Source: Rhodospirillaceae bacterium (lineage in GTDB: Bacteria; Pseudomonadota; Alphaproteobacteria; Kiloniellales; DSM-21159). Taken from it: a stretch of 64,000 nt of DNA. Positions 19,560-27,953 of the stretch are shown here, piece by piece (positions within the stretch are counted from its first letter, which is position 1; every line of letters begins with the position of its first letter). The notes under the pieces were generated by a model. The model made no database searches, had not been told where the DNA came from, and worked only from the letters and a program-made list of their open reading frames with translations. The translations under genes were made by a program, and so were the position numbers. The DNA is taken from positions 24,440 to 88,439 of the forward strand of contig JAJUFM010000001.1 of NCBI GenBank assembly GCA_029265995.1. The letters run 5' to 3'.

Positions 19560-20249
19560 TTATGCGGGCGTCTCGATCCGTCGGGACCAGTCTTCTGTCT
19601 GACCACTCGACAGTCGCTTCTCTGCAAGCTGTCGCCAGCTTTCCGGCAGACCGGGCAGCGCAGCAAACTCAGCCAGTGCTGCCTGGTTCAAGCAGTCGCG
19701 ATACAGAAGCGTGGTGGTCCTTTGGATGGTCCAGCGCGGATTGGGGCGGGCTTCAAGATGCCCGACGTCGCCGGCTTGCAGCACGCCTGCGCGAAGAACT
19801 CTGAAATACCAGCCGCTGCGGCCGCTTTGCTGCACCAGGCGTGCCATATCCCTGCGGCCGAAGCGCAGGTTGAGCCTCCAGCACGGCTGCCGGCCCTGAC
19901 TCACTTCCAGAAGGCAGCCGCCCAAGCTCCAGCGGTCACCCAGGCAAAGGTCCTCTTCGCTTAGGCCTCCCACCACCAGGTTCTCGCCGAAGGCGCCAGG
20001 GCGAAAAAGCTCTGCCTGTTCCGGCAATTCGCCGGCCCATGCGGCATAGTGACAAGCCGGGTAGGCATGCAGCGCCTTTTCAGGGCCCCCGTGATGTCGG
20101 CGGTCGCCCTGTTCGTCCCCCTCGAGGCCGTCGGGCGTAGCCTTCAGCGCGCCCTCGACACGTTCCTTGAAAATGCCGCTCGAGACGCCTTTTGGCCCGA
20201 GCGGACGCACCTTGCCCCTGCGCAACTCAAGAAGTGTAAAGGTCGTCAT
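19560..20249 (-). CDS. MOSC domain protein (YiiM-like)
   Basis: A 229-residue protein of the MOSC group with GDRRHHGGPEKALHAY, FGENLVVGGL and QGRQPCWRLNLRFG, the last containing the conserved Cys. Related proteins bind or transfer the molybdenum cofactor, or reduce N-hydroxylated compounds. The ATG at 20249 is used. It lies downstream of the HlyU-like and msrP genes on the same strand, and MsrP is itself a molybdoenzyme, so a cofactor link is plausible but unproven. Confidence 0.8.
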   Translation of the reverse strand: MTTFTLLELRRGKVRPLGPKGVSSGIFKERVEGALKATPDGLEGDEQGDRRHHGGPEKALHAYPACHYAAWAGELPEQAELFRPGAFGENLVVGGLSEEDLCLGDRWSLGGCLLEVSQGRQPCWRLNLRFGRRDMARLVQQSGRSGWYFRVLRAGVLQAGDVGHLEARPNPRWTIQRTTTLLYRDCLNQAALAEFAALPGLPESWRQLAEKRLSSGQTEDWSRRIETPA

Positions 20250-20327
20250 GATAGGCCCTTTAGCCGGCAGGCGGTGCCTGGTCAGGGTGAAACTTTGCGG
20301 GATGACCAGGCACGATGAAGCGGGGCA

Positions 20328-20645
20328 TCAGGCTCGGCCGCTTGGCGCACCGTCTGCGAAAAGATCGGGCCCGCGCTGATCGATGATCTGCTTGCCTTTG
20401 GTGATCGTGAAGGCTGCCGCGTCCTCGCGAGTAGCAAAGGTGTCGGCGCGTTGGAAAACGCGCTCCATCTCCCCGCCCTCTGCCTTGGTGATCACGCCAG
20501 CCACCCGCCATTGGCCATTTTGCTGTTCTGGAGCCGCGTGGATGAGGTAGCCCTGATACTCCACAGGCTCATCGCGCTGTGGCGTGGCGGGTTCGGATGA
20601 TGGCGCGGAACCGCCGCCGAAAAGACGTGATAGAAAAGAAGCCAT
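20328..20645 (-). CDS. HlyU-like family protein
   Basis: A 105-residue protein matching the HlyU family pattern: EYQGYLIHAAP, a GQWRVAGVITK strand, FQRADTFATREDAAAFTI and KGKQIIDQRG. The N-terminal 30 residues are a Ser/Pro/Gly-rich linker after MASFLSRLFGGG. In Vibrio the name-giving protein is a regulator, but the short alphaproteobacterial members are uncharacterised and lack an obvious HTH. It sits 24 bases after the msrP stop and is probably co-transcribed. Confidence 0.7.
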   Translation of the reverse strand: MASFLSRLFGGGSAPSSEPATPQRDEPVEYQGYLIHAAPEQQNGQWRVAGVITKAEGGEMERVFQRADTFATREDAAAFTITKGKQIIDQRGPDLFADGAPSGRA

Positions 20646-20669
20646 GTTGCTAGTTAATCATGCAAGGCC

Positions 20670-21683
20670 CTACATGAACAGCCTCTCCGACTGCGCATCC
20701 AGGCCCGCATAAAGACCCGCCACCTCCTCGGCATAGCCATTGAAGAGCTGTGTGGGCACCTCTTCCTTCGTTCCCAGCACCCTTTCCGACGCCTGCGACC
20801 AGCGTGGATGCGGCACCTCCGGATTGACGTTGGCCCAGAAGCCATACTCGTTCGCGGCGATGGCTTCCCAGAAGGTCGTCGGGCGCTGCTCCACGAAGTC
20901 GATGGCAACCACAGACTTGATGGACTTGAAGCCGTACTTCCACGGCACCACCAGGCGAAGCGGTGCGCCATTCTGAGGCGGCAGGGGCTTGCCATAGATG
21001 CCGGTCGCCATGAAAGCCAGTTCGTGCCCAGCCTCCTCCATAGTCAGCCCTTCCTGATAGGGCCAGGGATACCAGCTTGCGCGCAAGCCCCGCATGACAT
21101 CAGGTTGCTCCGCCGTGGTGAAGCGGACATAGCGAGCACTACTCAATGGCTGGGCCAGCTTCAGCAGGTGTGAAAGCTGGAAGCCCGACCAGGGCACGAC
21201 CATCGACCAGGCTTCAACGCAGCGAAGTCGATAAACCCGCTCCTCCAACGGAACGCGAGCCAGAAGATCGTCAATGGCGATTTCCTGAGGCTTCTCGACT
21301 GCGCCGCCGATCGCAACAGTCCAGGGCCGCAGCTTCAGCTTCGATGCCGCGGACCAGATGGTCTTGGAAGAGCCGAACTCGTAGAAATTGTTGTAGGTGG
21401 TCGCCAGGTTCTCGTCCGTAATAGCGCGGGCAACCTGAAAGGCTTCGTTACGCGGCACCGGATAAAGACCGGCCGAGGGATCATTGATCGCGGAACTGCT
21501 TTCGCCCGCAGCCGCTCCGGCAGGAGGGGCTGCCTCGCCACACCCCGCAAGCACGCCTCCGCTAAAGAGCAGGAGGGATCCAGCCCCGGCGTACTGCATG
21601 AACTGGCGGCGCTGCCGGTATATCCCTTCCGGAGTCGTCGCTGTCTCGGGTAGTTCCCAGGTCCGGCGGCGCTTGATCAACAT
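20670..21683 (-). CDS. msrP: Protein-methionine-sulfoxide reductase catalytic subunit MsrP
   Basis: A 337-residue periplasmic molybdoenzyme (formerly YedY) that repairs oxidised methionines. A Tat-type leader RRQFMQYAG precedes a hydrophobic run, and LAGCG resembles a lipobox, so lipid anchoring is possible. The molybdenum-ligand Cys is in YRLRCVEAW, and SIKSVVAIDF closes the domain. Length matches the family. Its usual partner, the heme membrane subunit MsrQ, is not encoded next to it or elsewhere in the window. The next genes on this strand are HlyU-like and MOSC proteins. Confidence 0.9.
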   Translation of the reverse strand: MLIKRRRTWELPETATTPEGIYRQRRQFMQYAGAGSLLLFSGGVLAGCGEAAPPAGAAAGESSSAINDPSAGLYPVPRNEAFQVARAITDENLATTYNNFYEFGSSKTIWSAASKLKLRPWTVAIGGAVEKPQEIAIDDLLARVPLEERVYRLRCVEAWSMVVPWSGFQLSHLLKLAQPLSSARYVRFTTAEQPDVMRGLRASWYPWPYQEGLTMEEAGHELAFMATGIYGKPLPPQNGAPLRLVVPWKYGFKSIKSVVAIDFVEQRPTTFWEAIAANEYGFWANVNPEVPHPRWSQASERVLGTKEEVPTQLFNGYAEEVAGLYAGLDAQSERLFM

Positions 21684-21846
21684 GGCCGGTCTCCCTGTAA
21701 GGGTACGGCCTCAGGGCCCATCCAAAAGACCGTTCCAGGCGCAGAGATTATAGCAGAAGGCAGCCTGGATCGGGAGGTGCATTCCTGCCGCGCCTGGATC
21801 TTTTACATTCCGCTGGACGAGCTTTTGCTGAAAAGCTTTTGCTATA

Positions 21847-21883
21847 GAAGAGAAAAGCCGGCCCCACTTGAATGGAGCCGGCT
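21847..21883 (-). terminator. Rho-independent terminator after dps
   Basis: On the reverse strand a 10-pair stem with one G-T pair (21856-21865 with 21874-21883) encloses an 8-base loop and is followed by TTTTCTCTTC. It lies 86 bases beyond the dps stop and before msrP, so dps is probably transcribed alone. Confidence 0.7.
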
Positions 21884-21968
21884 AGACCTGCACCGGGTCG
21901 TCGGCGCTCCTGACCGCCTCGCGCTTCAAGGCGAAGCGGGTCGGGCCGATCTGCTGATGCCAAACGTC

Positions 21969-22436
21969 CTACTTGAGGTGGGAGCGGAGCATCCAGGCGG
22001 CCTTTTCGTGGGCCGCAAGCCGTTCAGTCAGCAAATCCAGCGTTGCTTCATCGTTCCCAGCTTCAGCAGTTGGGAAGACCGAGCGGATCGTCCGCGCAGT
22101 AGCTTCGTTATCCGCCACCAGCTGCTCGATCATCTTCTCCCAAGAGGGCACTCCCTCCTCTTCCGTGAGGCTGGTCCGCTCGGCAAAGGCCTTGTAGGTG
22201 CCTGGCGCCGGCTGCCCGAGCATGCGAATGCGCTCAGCGACCTCATCCACGGCTGCCGCCAACTCGGTGTACTGCTCCTCGAAAAGGTTGTGCAGCGAGG
22301 CGAAGTGGGGCCCCGTAACGTTCCAGTGGAAGTTGTGGGTCTTGAGGTAGAGCGTGTAGGTGTCCGCCAGCACCTTTCCGAGACCTTCCGCGATAGCCTT
22401 GCGATCTTCTTCAGAAATTCCCGTGTTCAGAGCCAT
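21969..22436 (-). CDS. dps: Dps family DNA-binding ferritin-like protein
   Basis: A 155-residue Dps. The ferroxidase signature HNFHWNVTGPHF, then LHNLFEEQYTEL and AVDEVAERIRMLG, supply the His, Asp and Glu ligands of the intersubunit iron site. Dps dodecamers oxidise and store iron with peroxide and protect DNA. AAAGGAGA precedes the ATG at a good distance. A perfect iron-control-type palindrome and a promoter-like sequence lie upstream, and a terminator lies downstream. Confidence 0.92.
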   Translation of the reverse strand: MALNTGISEEDRKAIAEGLGKVLADTYTLYLKTHNFHWNVTGPHFASLHNLFEEQYTELAAAVDEVAERIRMLGQPAPGTYKAFAERTSLTEEEGVPSWEKMIEQLVADNEATARTIRSVFPTAEAGNDEATLDLLTERLAAHEKAAWMLRSHLK

Positions 22437-22498
22437 AGGCTTTCTCCTTTTGATTTTTGCGGGCAGAACGGCCCGCCCCCGCGTGATGTTCTACTAAT

Positions 22499-22528
22499 TG
22501 TATATGGGCTCTTCGGAGCCAGAACCAA
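22499..22528 (-). promoter_or_regulatory. Candidate dps promoter
   Basis: Reverse strand: TTGGTT (22523-22528), 18-base spacer, TATACA (22499-22504). The spacer contains a small GGCTC-CGAA-GAGCC hairpin. The -10 lies about 63 bases before the dps ATG, and the Irr-type palindrome is six bases upstream of the -35. Confidence 0.4.
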
Positions 22529-22534
22529 GCACTT

Positions 22535-22551
22535 TTTAGAATCTTTCTAAA
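22535..22551. promoter_or_regulatory. Candidate Irr iron control element (ICE)
   Basis: TTTAGAA-TCT-TTCTAAA is a perfect 7-3-7 inverted repeat. It equals the ICE consensus TTTAGAAnnnTTCTAAA recognised by the heme-responsive regulator Irr in rhizobia and relatives. It is about 99 bases before the dps start and just upstream of the promoter-like boxes. Control of an iron-storage gene fits known Irr targets. Confidence 0.65.
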
Positions 22552-22798
22552 CTGGCTCGGGGCTCCTGGATCAGTTCCACCCAAGCCAGCACGTGTCAGG
22601 CCTCTAAGGTTCCCAAAAAGGGGAAGCGCCGCCGCTATCACGCACGTCATTGCGCCACGTCCTTTCCAAAAAATCCACCTTAGAAGCCTTCATGCAGTGC
22701 CATCCAGCAGCTTCAATAACCGAACGAAACGCAACGCTCCTTGTCGAGAAGTCTCAAGCCAAGGGAGCGCCTGAGACAGGAAAGCCAGCGTGTCTGCC

Positions 22799-23737
22799 CT
22801 AACTTTCAGAAGCCTTCCGTTGGGTCCGACCAGCCATGGCTCCGGTGCCTTTCTCGGGTACGCCGAGTGCATCAGCCAGCCGCGCGGTGGCGCTACCCGG
22901 GCGCAAAGGCTGGGGCTGCGCCGCATCTGGTGCCCACCCAGCCATCCAGAAAATCTCGAAGGTGACCGGCAATCGTCCGTCTGCGAGGGCAAAGCGCTCC
23001 CCATAGATCTCCAATGCCCGCAGCAAGACCTCGCGTCTCAGTCCCCGCCGCGAACGCTCCACCAAGGCATTGGCCGCCCCCATACCGCGCAGCTCCGCCA
23101 GAAGCTTGAGCGGATCCCCATAGCTGACGGTCAAGGCGTCCCGGTCGGCAACCGGCAAGGCAAAGCCTGCCCGCTGCAGCAGGCCGGCCACATCGCGAAG
23201 TTGCGCAAAGGCCGAGACTCGGGGCGCCGCCCCTCCAGAGATCTCGATCTCGGCCAACATCAAGGACGATCTCAGTTCGTGCAGCGTGTCTCCGCCGATG
23301 AGGGCAGCGAGGAAAAGGCCATCCGGTTTCAGACACTGCCGGATCTGCAGCAAAGACCCCGGCAGATCGTTTACCCACTGCAGATCGAGCAAGCTGACCA
23401 CAAGATCGAAACTCTGTGGCGCAAAGGGCAGCGCCTCCTCGTCGGCCGCAAGCGCCGCTTGCCCGTTGGCCGCCGCGCAGCGCGCCATCTTCGGCGAGAA
23501 ATCCGCCTGGATGACGCGCTCCACACCCCGATGCGCCAGCAACCGCGGCGCCAAAGTGCCGCCGTAGCAGCCAAGATCGAGAACCAGCGGAAAGTCTCGG
23601 CGAACCTCGGCGAGGCGCTCCACCAAGCGTTCTGTCATCTCTTTGTGAAGGAAATCATGGGTGCGCCACCCTGGGGCGGCGCGATCCCTGTTCCGGCGCA
23701 CGGCGCGTCGATCAAAGACCTGCATGGAATCGTTCAT
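22799..23737 (-). CDS. SAM-dependent methyltransferase (BioC/NDUFAF5-like)
   Basis: A 312-residue class I methyltransferase. Motif I is the slightly altered LDLGCYGGTLA, followed by VIQADFSPKMA (motif II acidic region) and FDLVVSLLDLQWVNDLP. The latter pattern is shared with malonyl-ACP methyltransferase BioC and with the complex I assembly factor NDUFAF5. In alphaproteobacteria this divergent neighbour of comF is usually NDUFAF5-like. No biotin genes are nearby, so a BioC role is not supported by context. The ATG overlaps possible divergent start codons of comF. Confidence 0.8.
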   Translation of the reverse strand: MNDSMQVFDRRAVRRNRDRAAPGWRTHDFLHKEMTERLVERLAEVRRDFPLVLDLGCYGGTLAPRLLAHRGVERVIQADFSPKMARCAAANGQAALAADEEALPFAPQSFDLVVSLLDLQWVNDLPGSLLQIRQCLKPDGLFLAALIGGDTLHELRSSLMLAEIEISGGAAPRVSAFAQLRDVAGLLQRAGFALPVADRDALTVSYGDPLKLLAELRGMGAANALVERSRRGLRREVLLRALEIYGERFALADGRLPVTFEIFWMAGWAPDAAQPQPLRPGSATARLADALGVPEKGTGAMAGRTQRKASES

Positions 23738-23747
23738 GGTAGGAGAT

Positions 23748-24548
23748 ATGGACCGAGGCGCGGCTGGACAAAAGCCCGAAGCCTTTGATCAGGCTCGTCC
23801 TGGCTCGTCGCTTGTGCTACGCGGCGGGCGCCGGTTTCTCGATTTGCTGTTGCCGCCGCGCTGCCTTGCCTGCGGCTGCCTGGTTCGGCTCGACGGCACG
23901 CTTTGCCTGCCCTGCTGGAGCGCGCTCCACCTCCTGGCGCCCCCGCAATGTGAAAGCTGCGGTCTGCCTTTCGAACATGAGCAGCCTCCCGGCAGCCTTT
24001 GCGGCGCTTGCCTGAGGGAAGCGCCGCCGTGGCAGCGGGCACGCGCAGCCCTCGCCTATGACGACGGCAGCAAGGGGATGATCCTGCGGTTCAAGCATGC
24101 GGATTACACTCAGGCCGCACCGACCTTCGCGCTCTGGATGGAACGTGCTGCCGGTTCGCTGTTGCATGAGGCCGATCTGATCGTGCCTGTCCCCCTGCAC
24201 CGCTGGCGGCTGTTCTATCGCCGCTACAACCAGGCTGCGCTGCTGGCACAGGCCCTGGGCAAGCTAGGGCGCAAGCAGGTCATTCCGGATCTTCTCTTGC
24301 GCTACAAGCGCACGTCTTCCCAAGGTCACCTCTCGCCGCAGCAGCGCCGCCGCAATGTTGCCGGAGCCTTCAAAGTTCAGCCGCGCTGGAAACCACTGCT
24401 GCAGGAAGCACGCGTCCTGCTGGTCGATGATGTGCTGACCAGCGGTGCTACCCTCGGCGCCTGCAGCAGGACCCTGTACCGAGCAGGGGCCCGCGCCGTG
24501 GATGTCCTTACATTGGCGCGCGTCCTGCGCCCTCTGCCGCCCAAATGA
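23748..24548 (+). CDS. ComF-family phosphoribosyltransferase-like protein
   Basis: About 266 residues: an N-terminal double zinc-finger (CLACG, CLPC, CESCG, CGAC) and a C-terminal phosphoribosyltransferase fold with the PRPP loop VLLVDDVLTSGATL. ComF proteins take part in DNA uptake in competent bacteria and in DNA metabolism elsewhere; their reaction is unclear. Several ATGs (23724, 23736, 23748) are in frame. 23748 is chosen because it avoids overlap with the divergent methyltransferase start, though the GGTAGGAG before it is unusually close. Glutaredoxin follows 73 bases later. Confidence 0.85.
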   Translation: MDRGAAGQKPEAFDQARPGSSLVLRGGRRFLDLLLPPRCLACGCLVRLDGTLCLPCWSALHLLAPPQCESCGLPFEHEQPPGSLCGACLREAPPWQRARAALAYDDGSKGMILRFKHADYTQAAPTFALWMERAAGSLLHEADLIVPVPLHRWRLFYRRYNQAALLAQALGKLGRKQVIPDLLLRYKRTSSQGHLSPQQRRRNVAGAFKVQPRWKPLLQEARVLLVDDVLTSGATLGACSRTLYRAGARAVDVLTLARVLRPLPPK

Positions 24549-24621
24549 GCAGGCACACCTTTCGTGCAGACGCGACCGTACTATATGGTCACAGGAGCTG
24601 TTCACGCGGACCGAGAGACCA

Positions 24622-24882
24622 ATGCCCAAAATCGAGATCTACACCACCTTCTTTTGCCCCTTCTGCATCCGAGCAAAGCGTCTGCTCGACAACAAGGGGG
24701 TCGAGTATGAAGAAATCGATGCCGGCAGCGCCCAGGTTCGCACGGCCATGCGCCAGCGCGCCGGCCGCAACTCAGTGCCGCAAATCTTCATTGGTGAGCG
24801 CCACATCGGCGGTTGCGACGACCTTTTCGCTCTCGAAGCAAAGGGCGAATTGGATGAGCTCCTGCAGGGAGAAGCGGCATGA
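24622..24882 (+). CDS. grxC: Glutaredoxin 3
   Basis: An 86-residue dithiol glutaredoxin. The CPFC active site lies in TTFFCPFCIRAK, followed by the cis-Pro segment SVPQIFIG and HIGGCDDL, which bind glutathione. It reduces disulfides with glutathione. The start at 24622 gives the exact family length; upstream in-frame codons lie in comF or the gap. It overlaps the next gene by four bases (ATGA), a pairing with a nitrilase-like amidase common in alphaproteobacteria. Confidence 0.93.
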   Translation: MPKIEIYTTFFCPFCIRAKRLLDNKGVEYEEIDAGSAQVRTAMRQRAGRNSVPQIFIGERHIGGCDDLFALEAKGELDELLQGEAA

Positions 24883-25718
24883 GCAGCGGCTTCACTGTCG
24901 GGCTCGTCCAAACCAACAGCAGTGACGACGTAAGCGCCAATATTGCCGCCGCCTCGGGTTTCATCAGGCAGGCTGCCGGTCAGGGAGCGGATTTCATACT
25001 GACTCCCGAAAACACGACCGCAATCACAAGCGGGCGCGAGGCGACGCTGGCCACATCCCTTCCGGAAGACGCCCATCCGGCGATACCGGCCTTCGCCGCG
25101 CTGGCCGAAGAATTGAAGATCTGGCTGCTCATCGGTTCTCTATCGATCAAGCTGGAGCCGACGAAAGCCGCCAACCGCAGCTTTCTCTTCGATCCTCAAG
25201 GCAGGATCGCGGCTCGCTACGACAAGATCCACATGTTCGACGTCGAGATTCCCGATGGCCAGAGCTACCGGGAATCAGCCACTTTCCGGCCGGGTGAGGA
25301 GGCTGTCACCGCAGACCTGCCTTGGGGCAAGCTCGGCCTCAGCATCTGCTACGACATGCGCTTCCCCTACCTCTACCGCAGCCTGGCCCACGCCGGGGCC
25401 AGCTTCCTTGCGGTGCCGGCTGCCTTTACCGAGTTTACCGGACGCGCCCACTGGCATGTACTGCTTCGCGCGCGGGCGATCGAGACCGGCTGCTTCGTCT
25501 TCGCGCCGGCCCAATGCGGCACGCACGTCGCCGACAGGCGCACCTACGGCCATTCCCTGGTGGTTGCACCCTGGGGTGAGGTTCTGGCAGATGCCGGTGA
25601 AGAGCCGGGCGTGATTACCGCTCACATCGATCCTGCCCGAGTCACCGAAGCTCGTCGCATGGTTCCGGCCCTTTCCCACGACAAGCCCTTGAAGGTGGCC
25701 GAGGTAGCGCCCGCCTGA
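24879..25718 (+). CDS. Carbon-nitrogen hydrolase (Nit2/deaminated glutathione amidase-like)
   Basis: A 279-residue nitrilase-superfamily amidase. The catalytic set is visible: Glu in LTPENTTAI, Lys in RYDKIHMFD and Cys in SICYDMRFPYLY. The RFPYLYR continuation and coupling to grxC fit the Nit1/Nit2 branch, which repairs deaminated glutathione or hydrolyses omega-amides of keto acids. The gene ends 10 bases from the convergent pstB stop. Confidence 0.85.
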   Translation: MSSGFTVGLVQTNSSDDVSANIAAASGFIRQAAGQGADFILTPENTTAITSGREATLATSLPEDAHPAIPAFAALAEELKIWLLIGSLSIKLEPTKAANRSFLFDPQGRIAARYDKIHMFDVEIPDGQSYRESATFRPGEEAVTADLPWGKLGLSICYDMRFPYLYRSLAHAGASFLAVPAAFTEFTGRAHWHVLLRARAIETGCFVFAPAQCGTHVADRRTYGHSLVVAPWGEVLADAGEEPGVITAHIDPARVTEARRMVPALSHDKPLKVAEVAPA

Positions 25719-25728
25719 ACGCGCCCGA

Positions 25729-26592
25729 TCAGCCAATACGGCCAGTGATGTAATCCTGGGTCTTCTTGTCGCGCGGGTTGGTGAAGATGCGCTCCGTCGG
25801 GCCTTCTTCGATCAGTTTGCCCAAGTGGAAGAACGCCGTCTTCTGTGACACGCGGGCCGCCTGCTGCATCGAGTGGGTCACGATGATGATGGTGTAGTTC
25901 TCGCGCAGCTCGTCGATCAGCTCTTCGATGATCGAGGTTGCGATGGGGTCCAGGGCGGAGCAGGGCTCGTCCATCAGGATGACTTCGGGACCGACGGCAA
26001 TCGCTCGGGCGATGCAGAGGCGCTGCTGCTGGCCGCCCGAGAGGCCGGTGCCCGGCGCATGAAGCCGATCCTTGACTTCCTCGAACAGCCCAGCGCGCTT
26101 CAATGACGTCACGACGATTTCCTCGAGCTCGCTTTTGCTGCGGGCAAGCCCGTGAATCTTGGGTCCATAGGCAACGTTTTCGAAAATGGACTTCGGAAAG
26201 GGATTGGGCTTCTGGAAAACCATTCCGATGCGCGCGCGCAGCTCCACCACGTCGACCTGAGGGCTATAGAGGTTCTCGCCGTCCAGGGTGATCTCGCCGG
26301 TCACCCGCGCCCCCTCGATGGTGTCGTTCATGCGGTTGAGGCACCGCAGAAAGGTCGACTTGCCACAGCCCGACGGCCCGATCAGCGCGCTGACCGACCG
26401 CTCTGGAATGTCAATGGAGACGTTCTCGAGCGCCTGCTTGTCTCCATAGAAGACGCAGACATCATGCGCCGACAGTCGCGTCGGTTTCGCCTTGGGATCC
26501 GGCGTTCTGACGGTCTGGTAGCCGTCACCTGCCTCTAGAGCCGTTGGCGGCGCTGCGACACCCTGCAGGGAGCTTCTGAACAAACTGGTCAT
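25729..26592 (-). CDS. pstB: Phosphate ABC transporter ATP-binding protein PstB
   Basis: A 287-residue ABC ATPase with Walker [10 protein letters not shown], signature [14 protein letters not shown], Walker [14 protein letters not shown] and H-loop VTHSMQQA. PstB energises high-affinity phosphate import. It has an N-terminal extension of about 40 residues before the ABC domain. It overlaps pstA by four bases and is the last gene of pstS-C-A-B. Confidence 0.95.
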   Translation of the reverse strand: MTSLFRSSLQGVAAPPTALEAGDGYQTVRTPDPKAKPTRLSAHDVCVFYGDKQALENVSIDIPERSVSALIGPSGCGKSTFLRCLNRMNDTIEGARVTGEITLDGENLYSPQVDVVELRARIGMVFQKPNPFPKSIFENVAYGPKIHGLARSKSELEEIVVTSLKRAGLFEEVKDRLHAPGTGLSGGQQQRLCIARAIAVGPEVILMDEPCSALDPIATSIIEELIDELRENYTIIIVTHSMQQAARVSQKTAFFHLGKLIEEGPTERIFTNPRDKKTQDYITGRIG

Positions 26593-27953
26593 TTAAGGCG
26601 CTCCAATCGCTGGCGCAGCAGAACGGCGATCGCGTTCATGGTGATCATCAGGGTGAGCAGCACCATGATCGCCGCGGAGGTGCGCGCTTCGAAGAAATTG
26701 CGGTTCTCATTTCCCTGCCAGAGATATATCTGGGCCGGCAGGGCGGTGGACTGATCGAAGGGTGTCCCCGGCACCGCCGCCACGAAGGCGTTCATGCCGA
26801 TGAGGAGCAGGGGTGCGGTTTCACCCAGTGCCTGAGCCACACCGATGATCGTAGCCGTGAGGATGCCCGGAAGTGTCACCGGCAACACGTGATGAAAGAC
26901 CATTTGGGTTCGCGAGGCGCCGAGCCCCAGCGCCGCCTGCCGCAAGGAAGGCGGCACGGCCCGCAGTGATGAACGCGTTGCGATGATGATCGTGGGCAGG
27001 GTCATGAGTGTCAGCACCAGGCCGCCCACGATGGGTGCGGAAAGCGGCAAGCCGATGTACTTGATGAAGACAGCCGCGCCGAAGAGGCCGAAAACGATCG
27101 AGGGTACGGCCGCCAGATTGTTGATGTTGACCTCGATCAGGTCGGTCAGGCGGTTCTTTGGCGCGAACTCCTCGAGGTAGATCGCGCTGGCGACACCAAT
27201 GGGCACGGCAAGCAGGACGACCACCAGCATCATGTAGAGTGACCCCACGAGGCCGCCCGCCAGTCCAGCCGAGGCAGGGGCCGACCGCGAATCGACGTTG
27301 GTGAAGATGTGCCAGGCAAACTTGAACTGGATCGCGCCGCTTTCCAGCAACTGGTCGGCAAGCGCTCGCGTCGCCGGGGACAGCTGCTGTCGCTCGTCGG
27401 GCAGATCTCTGTCGATGGTTCCCTTGAGCCAGTTGTCCACATCCGCAGAGGCCAGCATCGTGAAAGGAAGCCGTTCGCCCAGGAGGCCAGGGTTCTCCAC
27501 AAAGATATCGCGAAGACGATGACGCTCGCCGGCATCGACCAACGCCGTGGCTTCGCGCGCCGTGATCTCCAGTCCTGGAGGGACTGCCGCGCGCACCGCT
27601 TGCTCGACGACCCTGTTCCAGTTGGACATGGTAACCTGTCGCTGCCAGGCGAGGCGCTGGGCACGGAAGTCTGCCGCCGACTGGCCTGGCTGCTGCTGCG
27701 GCGGCGGGTCCACCTTGATGATGTCGGGATCGAAATAGACCTCTGTCTCAAGGTTGGCCTGGGTGAAGGCGGGATAGCCCTTCGAGATCACCATCCAGAA
27801 GAGGGACCCCACCAATGCCAGGGCGATCAGGATCGCGAGCACTCCGAGCCCGCGGAAGATCCGCTCAAAAAGATGCCGCCGGCCAAGACCTGCGCGGATG
27901 CGCGCCCGCCGCCGTTCCGCGCCCGAGGAGGAAACGGTAAAGGAATCAGTCAT
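26589..27953 (-). CDS. pstA: Phosphate ABC transporter permease PstA
   Basis: A 454-residue inner-membrane permease. The first 230 residues form a long N-terminal extension with one membrane helix and a periplasmic region, typical of alphaproteobacterial PstA (DUF3333). The C-terminal half holds the five-helix permease domain with the EAA-type loop [19 protein letters not shown]. It pairs with PstC. Start and stop overlap both neighbours (TGATG with pstC, ATGA with pstB), indicating tight coupling. Confidence 0.93.
   Translation of the reverse strand: MTDSFTVSSSGAERRRARIRAGLGRRHLFERIFRGLGVLAILIALALVGSLFWMVISKGYPAFTQANLETEVYFDPDIIKVDPPPQQQPGQSAADFRAQRLAWQRQVTMSNWNRVVEQAVRAAVPPGLEITAREATALVDAGERHRLRDIFVENPGLLGERLPFTMLASADVDNWLKGTIDRDLPDERQQLSPATRALADQLLESGAIQFKFAWHIFTNVDSRSAPASAGLAGGLVGSLYMMLVVVLLAVPIGVASAIYLEEFAPKNRLTDLIEVNINNLAAVPSIVFGLFGAAVFIKYIGLPLSAPIVGGLVLTLMTLPTIIIATRSSLRAVPPSLRQAALGLGASRTQMVFHHVLPVTLPGILTATIIGVAQALGETAPLLLIGMNAFVAAVPGTPFDQSTALPAQIYLWQGNENRNFFEARTSAAIMVLLTLMITMNAIAVLLRQRLERLK

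Larger units (their letters stand above)
22437..22798. other. 362-base intergenic region upstream of dps
   Basis: No convincing gene is seen on either strand. It holds the candidate dps promoter and iron control element in its left third. The right part, next to the methyltransferase stop, shows no recognisable element. Confidence 0.6.
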
